Source of the DNA: Gammaproteobacteria bacterium
GTDB taxonomy: Bacteria; Pseudomonadota; Gammaproteobacteria; SZUA-229
Assembly: GCA_026197015.1 (NCBI GenBank)
Contig: JAPHRB010000043.1
Span: forward strand, 1-7,534
DNA length: 7,534 nucleotides
Direction of reading: 5' to 3'
Below are positions 1 to 6,018 of this stretch, in pieces. Every line of letters starts with the position of its first letter. The stretch's first letter is position 1. Under the pieces are notes generated by a model. That model saw only the letters and a list, made by a program, of their open reading frames with translations. It made no database searches and had not been told where the DNA came from. Position numbers and translations under genes: made by a program.

Positions 1-19
1 AACATGAGCGAAATTCATA

Positions 20-919
20 ATGATACTAGAGCTTAGACATCTACGTAGTTTGAAAGCTATAGATGAAACAGGAAGTCTGATACAGGCCGCCGATAGATTA
101 CACCTGACGCAATCTGCTTTATCTCATCAGATTAAAACGGTTGAGCGTTATTTTGAAATTGAGTTATACCAGCGTAAACATAAACCTCTTCGACTTACAT
201 CAGCCGGGCAAAGATTACTCAGCCTGGCACAACGCATACTACCTGAAGTTGATGCAGCTGAGCACGAACTCAAACATTTATCAGGTGAAGTGACAGGTCG
301 ATTACATATTACAATTGAGTGTCATAGCTGCTTTGAGTGGTTGGTGCCAACACTTGATCACTATCGTAAACGCTGGCCAGAAGTAGAAGTAGATATTCGC
401 CTTGCAAATAACTTTGAGCCTATAAATGCCTTATCCAAAGAGCAAGTTGATCTTGTTATTACTACCGACGAGGTAAAACATAAGGAAATAAACTTTGAAC
501 CTTTATTTGATTATCAGGCTTTAACGATAATGGCTAATGACCACCCCCTTACCCAGAAAACATATTTATCAGCAAATGATTTTAGTAATGAAACATTAAT
601 TACTTACCCTGTTGAACAACAACGACTGGATATTTTTACACAATTTCTCAACCCTGATCAGGTCGCTCCAAAACAAATACGCCAGTCTGAATTAACTGTC
701 ATGATTTTACAACTTGTGGCGTCAAGAAGGGGTATAGCGGTATTACCAGACTGGGTTGTTAATGAATATATTAACAATGGGTATATCAGCTCCAGGCCAC
801 TTGGCGCAAAAGGTATGCACGGTATGTTGTATGCGGCTATTCGTCGTATTGATAATAATCAGGCCTATTTAAAGGATTTTATATCACTTGCCCGGGAAGG
901 TTTATTTTTAAAAAAGTAA
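20..919 (+). CDS. metR: LysR-type transcriptional regulator MetR
   Basis: This 299-residue LysR-family protein closely resembles MetR, the homocysteine-responsive activator of methionine genes (metE, metH and others). An N-terminal winged helix-turn-helix covers about residues 4-62, with the recognition helix around TQSALSHQIKTVE (30-42). The effector domain starts near residue 93 and carries the MetR hallmark IECHSCFEWL (99-108), followed by a FDYQ stretch, DHPL, and an ITYPVEQQRLDIF segment near 193, all as in enterobacterial MetR. MetR of E. coli is about 317 residues, so the protein is full length with a shorter tail. The start at 20 gives MILELRHLRSL, which aligns with the family N-terminus; its upstream RBS is weak. 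The gene reads toward the nrdAB control region, with 302 bp between its end and the nrdA start, and I see no strong terminator between them. Family assignment is confident; the target genes are not in the window. Confidence 0.93.
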   Translation: MILELRHLRSLKAIDETGSLIQAADRLHLTQSALSHQIKTVERYFEIELYQRKHKPLRLTSAGQRLLSLAQRILPEVDAAEHELKHLSGEVTGRLHITIECHSCFEWLVPTLDHYRKRWPEVEVDIRLANNFEPINALSKEQVDLVITTDEVKHKEINFEPLFDYQALTIMANDHPLTQKTYLSANDFSNETLITYPVEQQRLDIFTQFLNPDQVAPKQIRQSELTVMILQLVASRRGIAVLPDWVVNEYINNGYISSRPLGAKGMHGMLYAAIRRIDNNQAYLKDFISLAREGLFLKK

Positions 920-930
920 ATAAATAATAC

Positions 931-959
931 TTGCCAAAAATATAATTCTACTTTATCTT
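931..959 (+). promoter_or_regulatory. Candidate sigma-70 promoter of the nrdAB leader
   Basis: TTGCCA (931-936) and TATCTT (954-959) are separated by 17 bp, so a transcript would begin near 966 and include the whole riboswitch. The -10 lies inside the first NrdR-like box, which fits repression by NrdR. An alternative is the perfect TATAAT at 941-946, but no good -35 lies at the right distance upstream of it. This is motif matching only. Confidence 0.5.
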
Positions 960-963
960 GTAT
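948..963 (+). promoter_or_regulatory. NrdR-like operator, box 1
   Basis: The 16-mer ctactttatcttgtat matches the published NrdR box consensus acaCwAtATaTwGtgt at about 11 of 16 positions, including C4, the TAT core, T11 and G13. It overlaps the candidate -10 of nrdAB. It is identical to box 2 at 12 of 16 positions and starts exactly 31 bp before it, the helical phasing known for paired NrdR sites. NrdR is a nucleotide-sensing repressor of RNR genes. Confidence 0.68.
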
Positions 964-978
964 CTACTTCTTAATTTC

Positions 979-994
979 CTACCATATCTAGTGT
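979..994 (+). promoter_or_regulatory. NrdR-like operator, box 2
   Basis: The 16-mer ctaccatatctagtgt matches the NrdR consensus at about 12 of 16 positions, with an intact ATAT core and a TaGTGT right arm. It lies 15 bp after the end of box 1 in the same orientation. It overlaps the 5' strand of riboswitch stem P1 (983-988), so the same bases would serve a DNA operator and an RNA helix. Confidence 0.7.
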
Positions 995-1105
995 TAATGG
1001 GAGATAGAATAAACAGCATTCACAGGGGAATCCGGTTAAATTCCGGGACTGTCGCGCAACGGTGATGAGCAGCTCATACTGCCCTAAGTCCGATTACCTG
1101 ATATG
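983..1105 (+). ncRNA. Cobalamin (B12) riboswitch aptamer in the nrdAB leader
   Basis: The conserved core is readable: GGGGAA at 1025-1030, stem P5 CCGG/CCGG (1032-1035 with 1043-1046) closing the loop ttaaatt, then CTGTCGCGCAACGGTGA (1049-1065), which matches the invariant CGCAAC segment. A variable hairpin follows, ATGAG/CTCAT at 1065-1069 with 1073-1077. The 3' B12-box-like sequence AAGTCCGATTACCTG (1086-1100) leads directly into the 3' strand of P1. P1 is catatc (983-988) paired with gatatg (1100-1105). The aptamer binds a cobalamin in the mRNA leader and normally switches the downstream gene off. Here the downstream gene is nrdA. The assignment rests on conserved sequence and pairing; whether it prefers adenosyl- or hydroxo/methylcobalamin is not determined. 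Confidence 0.9.
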
Positions 1106-1221
1106 CATAACATAAAACTCGAGTCTCGCGTTAAGGCTCAGAGCAGATAGCCCTGTCTCTTTTCAGCATGCTAACTCTCTGGCCCCAGTATTTAAACTGG
1201 ACTCAAAACCAGAGAAACAAT
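1106..1221 (+). promoter_or_regulatory. Riboswitch expression platform with RBS-sequestering hairpin
   Basis: An outer helix pairs tctctgg (1176-1182) with ccagaga (1209-1215). The second strand contains AGAGA, the only plausible Shine-Dalgarno, 6 nt before the ATG at 1222. An inner stem pairs ccagt (1185-1189) with actgg (1196-1200) and closes the loop atttaa (1190-1195). That loop is the exact complement of ttaaat (1036-1041) in aptamer loop L5. This is the L5-L13 kissing interaction expected of a translational B12 riboswitch, where ligand binding locks the RBS away. A competing helix, cagag (1139-1143) with ctctg (1177-1181), could free the RBS when ligand is absent. A weak alternative is a bulged hairpin at 1140-1160 followed by TTTT (1160-1163), which might act as a transcriptional stop. 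Confidence 0.72.
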
Positions 1222-4047
1222 ATGCAAACCGATATCACTACAATTGATAACTGCAATACCCATTCAGTAGCAACACACACTAGCGATCGTACTTCCCACG
1301 AATCAGAAAACTCACTTATCAGTCGGGTTATACGCCGTAACGGAAAACAAACGCCTTTTGATAGAAGTAAAATCACTGTCGCCTTGAGTAAAGCCTTTCT
1401 TGCTGTAGAAGGTGGCACTGCCGCTGCATCTACACGAGTACATGAAATTGTTGAAAAACTAAGCTCAGAGGTAATAGATGCATTATTTCGACACTTACCT
1501 GAAAACCGAACTGTGCATATTGAAAATATACAGGATCAGGTTGAGCTAGCATTAATGCGCAACGGGCAACAAAAAGTTGCTCGAGCCTATGTGTTATATC
1601 GGGAGCAACATGCTTTACAACGTGTAACAGAAACTGAACCTGAAAACTCAAACTTCATAATAAACATTACGTATAAAGATGGTTCAAAACATCCACTAGA
1701 TAGAGATCACATTCAACAAATAATTAACGAAGCAGTGAAAGGTCTGCAACAGGTTAATGCCGATTTAATAATGCAAAACATAATGTCCTCAATATATGAG
1801 GGCATGACAGAAGACAGCTTATTTACAACACTCGTTTTAAGTGCACGTAGCTTGATAGATCGTGAACCTGATTATTCATATGTTTCGGCACGTTTATTAT
1901 TAAATAACTGTCGCCGTGAAGCGTTTACTTTTCTACAAATTCATGATCAGAGAGTTTTACAATCAGATATGTCTGATCAGTATGCAGACTACTTTAATAA
2001 CTACATTAAGAAAGCCGTTGAACTTGAGCTATTAGACGGCGAAATATTGCAGTACGATTTAGATTTATTAGGAAAAGCAATTTTACCTGAAAGAGATTTT
2101 CAGTTTTCATACCTCGGTTTACAGACACTTTACGATCGATATTTCATTCATCAGGACGAAATACATTTTGAATTACCTCAGGCATTTTTTATGCGAGTAG
2201 CAATGGGACTTGCTATAAATGAAATTAATCGTGAACAACGCTGTATAGAATTTTACATGCTACTTTCATCTTTTGAATTTATGAGTTCAACACCTACTCT
2301 ATTTAATTCAGCCACATTACGCCCACAGTTGTCATCTTGTTATTTAAGTACCATACCCGATGACCTGGATGGTATATTTTCATCATTAAAAGATAATGCG
2401 CTGTTATCAAAATATGCAGGTGGACTTGGCAACGACTGGAGTAGAGTAAGAGGTTTAGGCTCACACATTAAAGGCACAAATGGTAAATCACAGGGTGTAG
2501 TTCCATTTTTAAAAGTGGCAAATGACACTGCCGTTGCGGTCAATCAGGGTGGCAAACGTAAAGGCGCCATGTGCGCATATTTAGAAACCTGGCATATAGA
2601 CATAGAAGATTTTTTAGAACTACGAAAAAACACTGGAGATGAAAGACGTCGCACTCATGATATGAATAGCGCTAACTGGATTCCAGATTTATTTATGAAA
2701 CGTGTCGCAGAAGAAAAGGACTGGACATTATTTTCGCCAGAAGAAACGCCTGACCTGCATGATTTGTATGGCAACGAATTTGATAAAACTTATATATCAT
2801 ATGAGAAAAAATCTAGACGCGGAGAAATCAAATTATTCAAAACGGTTAACGCACTTGAATTATGGCGAAAAATGCTCAGCATGTTATTTGAAACAGGCCA
2901 CCCCTGGATTACCTTTAAAGACCCCTGCAATATTCGTTATACCAATCAACATATGGGTGTGGTTCACAGCTCTAACCTGTGCACAGAGATAACCCTGCAC
3001 ACTAATGATAACGAAATTGCTGTTTGTAATTTAGGCTCAGTCAATCTGGCAGCTCATGTTAATGAAAGTGGTTTGAACATAAAAAAACTTGAAAAAACAG
3101 TTACCACCGCTATTCGCATGTTGGACAATGTTATTGATTATAACTTTTACTCAGTTAAGCAGGCGAGAAAATCCAATTTACAGCACCGTCCTGTTGGCTT
3201 AGGAATAATGGGCTTTCAGGATGCCTTATATAAACAGAAAATTGCCTATGATACGGAGCAGGCAATTGAGTTTGCTGACACATCAATGGAAGCCGTAAGT
3301 TACTTCGCTATTAAAGCATCATCTGACCTTGCGGTGGAACGTGGGCAATATAGCAGTTACAAAGGTTCACTCTGGAGTCAGGGCATTCTACCAATCGATT
3401 CAGTGACAAAACTCATAGAAGAAAGAGGTAATTATATACAATGTGATACTTCAAGCTCATTGGACTGGAACAGTTTACGTGATGTTGTGCTTAAACAGGG
3501 CATGCGTAACAGTAACTGTCTGGCTATTGCTCCTACTGCGACCATCTCAAATATTTGCGGTGTGAGTCAATCTATCGAACCAACATATCAAAACATGTAT
3601 GTTAAGTCGAATCTGTCTGGAGAGTTCACTGTTATCAACCAGCATCTGGTTAATACTTTAAAAGACCTTAACTTATGGGATGAGGTGATGGTCAATGATC
3701 TTAAATACTATGATGGTTCTGTACTCAATATTGATCGTATACCCGATGAAATTAAAAAACTTTACGCAACTGCTTTTGAAATCGATGCACGTTGGTTAAT
3801 CGAAGCGGGCTCACGCCGTCAGAAATGGATCGACCAGGGACAAAGCCTAAATTTATATATGGCAGTGCCATCGGGTAAAAAACTCGACCAGTTATATAAA
3901 CTGGCCTGGATCAGGGGCTTAAAAACAACCTATTATCTACGTTCAATGGGTGCCACACATATGGAAAAATCTGTCATTAAATCAGAACCCGTAGAAACAC
4001 CTAAAGTCTGCTCAATACTTGATCCAGACTGTGACGCTTGCCAATAA
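1222..4047 (+). CDS. nrdA: Class Ia ribonucleoside-diphosphate reductase, alpha subunit
   Basis: This is the catalytic subunit that reduces ribonucleoside diphosphates to deoxyribonucleotides; it works with NrdB in the cytoplasm. It has 941 residues from the chosen start. Residues about 34-130 form an ATP-cone (VIRRNGK, FDRSKI, then VARAYVLYREQHA) and about 145-220 a second, more diverged cone, as in Pseudomonas NrdA. Catalytic residues are present: C373 (in QLSSCYL) and C602 (in VCNLGSVNL) as the redox pair, N585, the thiyl-radical C587 and E589 in NLCTEI, and Y904-Y905 for radical transfer. APTATISNI and IEPTYQN mark the region around 770-790. The tail has C930, C937 and C940 near the end for re-reduction by thioredoxin or glutaredoxin. 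An in-frame ATG at 1168 would add 18 residues, but those bases form the RBS-hiding hairpin, so 1222 is preferred. The gene is followed after 21 bp by nrdB, and control is by NrdR boxes and the B12 riboswitch. Confidence 0.96.
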   Translation: MQTDITTIDNCNTHSVATHTSDRTSHESENSLISRVIRRNGKQTPFDRSKITVALSKAFLAVEGGTAAASTRVHEIVEKLSSEVIDALFRHLPENRTVHIENIQDQVELALMRNGQQKVARAYVLYREQHALQRVTETEPENSNFIINITYKDGSKHPLDRDHIQQIINEAVKGLQQVNADLIMQNIMSSIYEGMTEDSLFTTLVLSARSLIDREPDYSYVSARLLLNNCRREAFTFLQIHDQRVLQSDMSDQYADYFNNYIKKAVELELLDGEILQYDLDLLGKAILPERDFQFSYLGLQTLYDRYFIHQDEIHFELPQAFFMRVAMGLAINEINREQRCIEFYMLLSSFEFMSSTPTLFNSATLRPQLSSCYLSTIPDDLDGIFSSLKDNALLSKYAGGLGNDWSRVRGLGSHIKGTNGKSQGVVPFLKVANDTAVAVNQGGKRKGAMCAYLETWHIDIEDFLELRKNTGDERRRTHDMNSANWIPDLFMKRVAEEKDWTLFSPEETPDLHDLYGNEFDKTYISYEKKSRRGEIKLFKTVNALELWRKMLSMLFETGHPWITFKDPCNIRYTNQHMGVVHSSNLCTEITLHTNDNEIAVCNLGSVNLAAHVNESGLNIKKLEKTVTTAIRMLDNVIDYNFYSVKQARKSNLQHRPVGLGIMGFQDALYKQKIAYDTEQAIEFADTSMEAVSYFAIKASSDLAVERGQYSSYKGSLWSQGILPIDSVTKLIEERGNYIQCDTSSSLDWNSLRDVVLKQGMRNSNCLAIAPTATISNICGVSQSIEPTYQNMYVKSNLSGEFTVINQHLVNTLKDLNLWDEVMVNDLKYYDGSVLNIDRIPDEIKKLYATAFEIDARWLIEAGSRRQKWIDQGQSLNLYMAVPSGKKLDQLYKLAWIRGLKTTYYLRSMGATHMEKSVIKSEPVETPKVCSILDPDCDACQ

Positions 4048-4055
4048 AATTAATT

Positions 4056-4061
4056 AAGGAG
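4056..4061 (+). promoter_or_regulatory. Strong ribosome binding site of nrdB
   Basis: AAGGAG lies 7 nt before the ATG at 4069 and 10 nt before the ATG at 4072, so 4069 is slightly favoured. It contrasts with the weak AGAGA before nrdA. nrdB therefore has a good RBS of its own, and B12 control acting on nrdA translation need not reach nrdB unless the two are coupled or the mRNA is destabilised. Confidence 0.85.
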
Positions 4062-4068
4062 TTTTAAC

Positions 4069-5232
4069 ATGATGAACTGGGAAGACCCCATTGCTGCATT
4101 TACAAAAGCAGATAACCTTGCATCAACTCATACTTCAATGAACACCACAATTCAGACAAGTGAGCCAATAAACAAAACACAGATAATTGAAACTGATTCA
4201 ACAAATATAATTGAACCATCAGCTATTTCAATTGAACCGGTTAAAGCCGATGATAAACGTGTCATTAATGGCAAAACTGATATCAATCAATTAGCACCTT
4301 TTAAATACTCCTGGGCATGGGAGTTTTTTCTAAATGCCAACCGTAATCATTGGACACCACTGGATATAAATATGACAAGAGATGTACATGATTATGCACA
4401 CCGGCTTACTCTGGAAGAAAAACATGTATATGAAAATGTACTCGCTTATTTAACAACCTCTGACATACTGGCTATGCGTAATATTGGATTAGCAGTAATG
4501 GAAAAGATGACAGCGCCTGAGTTACAAATTTATCAGGCTCGTCAGGTTTATGAAGAGGCCCTGCATACCTGGACTTATCAGCATTGCATTGAATCTATAG
4601 GGCTGGATCAGGGTGAAATTTATAATCGTTATCGAGTAGTTCCGGCGATTAATCAGAAAATACAACTGGCTAATTCTAAAATAAGCTCAATATTACGAGC
4701 TGATATTGATTTAAACGACAAAGATGAATTAGAAAATTTCGTAATGTCTTATCTATTTTTTGCCGGTGTTTTTGAAGGCTGCTGGTTTTATAACGGTTTC
4801 AGCCCAATATTTGCACTGCAGAGACGGGGGTTAATGACCGGCACAGCAGAGCAGCTGCAATATATTATGCGTGATGAAGTTCTACATTGTGCATTTGGTA
4901 TTAGAGTTGTCAATCAGATAATTTTAGAAAATGATATCAAACTAGACCCTAAAAAAATAACGGCTATGTGGCAGGAAGCAGAAGCATGTGAAATAGATTA
5001 TGCAAACTATATTCTACGCGATCCGATTATCGGTTATAACGCTGATGATCATATAAACCAGTTTCGATATATTGCTAATAGACGTGCCAAATCACTTAAA
5101 CTGGAAACGCCCTTCCCGGGCGCAAAGAATACATTAGAATGGCTGGATGAACAGGCAAATATGCGTAAGGAAAAAAACTTTTTTGAGACACGTGTAACCG
5201 AATATCAAACAGGTGGTGCACTTGAGTGGTAA
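4069..5232 (+). CDS. nrdB: Class Ia ribonucleoside-diphosphate reductase, beta (radical) subunit
   Basis: This 387-residue protein carries the di-iron/tyrosyl radical that starts catalysis in NrdA. All key residues are seen with the spacing of E. coli R2: metal ligands D132, E163, H166, E236, E270 and H273; radical tyrosine Y170 in EEALHTWTY; F240 near the radical; W95 in NHWTP and D269 on the radical-transfer path; and a tail tyrosine Y379 in TEYQTGGALEW, which also forms the NrdA-docking end. Y170 argues for class Ia rather than the tyrosine-less class Ic. The fold begins near residue 70 (VINGKTDINQL); before it is an N-terminal extension of about 65 residues rich in T, S, I, E and N, which puts W95 about 47 positions later than W48 of E. 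coli. No ferredoxin gene (yfaE-like) follows. It is co-transcribed with nrdA, 21 bp upstream. Confidence 0.95.
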   Translation: MMNWEDPIAAFTKADNLASTHTSMNTTIQTSEPINKTQIIETDSTNIIEPSAISIEPVKADDKRVINGKTDINQLAPFKYSWAWEFFLNANRNHWTPLDINMTRDVHDYAHRLTLEEKHVYENVLAYLTTSDILAMRNIGLAVMEKMTAPELQIYQARQVYEEALHTWTYQHCIESIGLDQGEIYNRYRVVPAINQKIQLANSKISSILRADIDLNDKDELENFVMSYLFFAGVFEGCWFYNGFSPIFALQRRGLMTGTAEQLQYIMRDEVLHCAFGIRVVNQIILENDIKLDPKKITAMWQEAEACEIDYANYILRDPIIGYNADDHINQFRYIANRRAKSLKLETPFPGAKNTLEWLDEQANMRKEKNFFETRVTEYQTGGALEW

Positions 5233-5234
5233 TG

Positions 5235-5266
5235 TTCATATAACTATGCACTAACGTTTATATAAT
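5235..5266 (+). promoter_or_regulatory. Candidate promoter of the cupin/amine oxidase pair
   Basis: A perfect TATAAT lies at 5261-5266, with a -35-like TTCATA at 5235-5240 that is 20 bp away, longer than ideal. A second possibility is the TTGACT at 5279-5284, in the centre of the inverted repeat, but it lacks a convincing -10 (TATTAC at 5306-5311 is 21 bp away). The 108-bp gap after nrdB and the presence of these elements suggest a separate transcription unit. Confidence 0.35.
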
Positions 5267-5303
5267 TGTACATTTTAGTTGACTATACCACTAAAGTGTA
5301 CAA
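5266..5303 (+). promoter_or_regulatory. 14-bp inverted repeat, probable operator
   Basis: Arms 5266-5279 (ttgtacattttagt) and 5290-5303 (actaaagtgtacaa) are reverse complements except for one position that would be a G-U wobble in RNA. The spacer is 10 nt. The outermost 7 bp are TTGTACA and TGTACAA. The repeat abuts the perfect TATAAT at 5261-5266 and encloses a TTGACT. The stem is AT-rich and no T-run follows it, so an intrinsic terminator is unlikely and an operator for a dimeric regulator is more likely. The regulator is unknown. Confidence 0.55.
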
Positions 5304-5340
5304 AGTATTACGCCCATTAAATATAAGTTTTTGAGATCAC

Positions 5341-6018
5341 ATGAAATTGAATGCAGATTTATCATTAAGAGCAAGTCTTAACATCAACCAGCTGAAATGG
5401 GAAAATTCACCTTCAGCCGGAGTTCAGCGATTAAGACTTGAAGCCAATGATGACAACCCACCCGTTGAACGAGTTACGACTATAGTTCGCTTTGCAGCAA
5501 ATAGCTCATTCAGTGGTCATGTGCATCCCGGGGGTGAAGAATTTCTAGTTTTAGAAGGCACTTTCTCTGACCAGCATGCTGATTACCCGAAAGGTTATTA
5601 TGTTCGGAACCCTAAAGGAACCGGTCACGCACCGCACAGTGATGAGGGTTGCACAATTATCGTTAAACTCTGGCAGATGCACCCTGATGATAACCAGCAA
5701 CTGGCAATTAATACTAATGATGAAAGTTTATGGATAAACAATACTGATACAGGTGATGTGCTTAGTTTATTTAAAGCTGATTATGAAACAGTTGAAATGT
5801 TACGTTGGTATAAAGGCATGTTATTCAATGACCTTAAGTTTGCAGCTGGTGTTGAATACTTTGTTATTAATGGCAGTTTTAGTGACGACATTGATAACTA
5901 CACTGAAGGCTGCTGGTTACGTTTACCCGCCGGATCAAAACAAAACATAAAAGTAAACGAAAACTGTTTGATTTTACGTAAAACCAGTCATCTACTGGAG
6001 CCAGTTACCTATGAGTGA
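5341..6018 (+). CDS. ChrR-like double-cupin protein
   Basis: This 225-residue, probably cytoplasmic protein has no signal peptide or membrane segment. It contains two cupin halves. The first (about 40-115) has an intact metal site pattern: H60 and H62 in GHVHPGGEEF, E66, and H96 in GTGHAP. As I recall, this has the same spacing as the zinc-binding C-terminal cupin of the anti-sigma factor ChrR. The second half (about 145-215; VEYFVINGSFSDDIDNYTEG) repeats the fold pattern but lacks the histidines, so it is probably structural. The N-terminal zinc-binding anti-sigma domain of ChrR is absent and no ECF sigma gene is adjacent, so this is not a classical anti-sigma factor. The RBS is weak (GAG at 5333-5335). 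The gene overlaps the downstream FAD gene by 8 bp, implying shared function. The substrate is unknown; a small-molecule sensor, storage or dioxygenase-type role is possible. Confidence 0.82.
   Translation: MKLNADLSLRASLNINQLKWENSPSAGVQRLRLEANDDNPPVERVTTIVRFAANSSFSGHVHPGGEEFLVLEGTFSDQHADYPKGYYVRNPKGTGHAPHSDEGCTIIVKLWQMHPDDNQQLAINTNDESLWINNTDTGDVLSLFKADYETVEMLRWYKGMLFNDLKFAAGVEYFVINGSFSDDIDNYTEGCWLRLPAGSKQNIKVNENCLILRKTSHLLEPVTYE

Noticed and set aside
4..36. Short frame from the ATG at 4 ending at 36, or the tail of an upstream gene
   Set aside because: Only about 10 codons are visible, overlapping metR; nothing supports it as a gene end.
1168..1221. N-terminal extension of NrdA from the ATG at 1168
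   Set aside because: There is no RBS before it, and the bases form the riboswitch RBS hairpin. The sequence encoded does not resemble an NrdA N-terminus.
1203..2543. Minus-strand open frames opposite nrdA
   Set aside because: They lie antisense to conserved coding sequence, have no RBS or family features and match expected chance frames.
2702..2992. Overlapping 96-codon open frame inside nrdA
   Set aside because: It is a shifted frame fully within a well-conserved gene; its predicted protein shows no recognisable family.
4459..4581. NrdB as a tyrosine-less (class Ic) radical subunit
   Set aside because: Y170 is present four residues after H166 and the first metal ligand is D132, matching class Ia.
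5266..5303. Intrinsic terminator of nrdAB
   Set aside because: The stem is AT-rich and no T-run follows; an operator explains the promoter-proximal palindrome better.
5753..5950. 65-codon frame inside the cupin gene
   Set aside because: It is a +1-type shadow of the cupin frame with no independent start signal.
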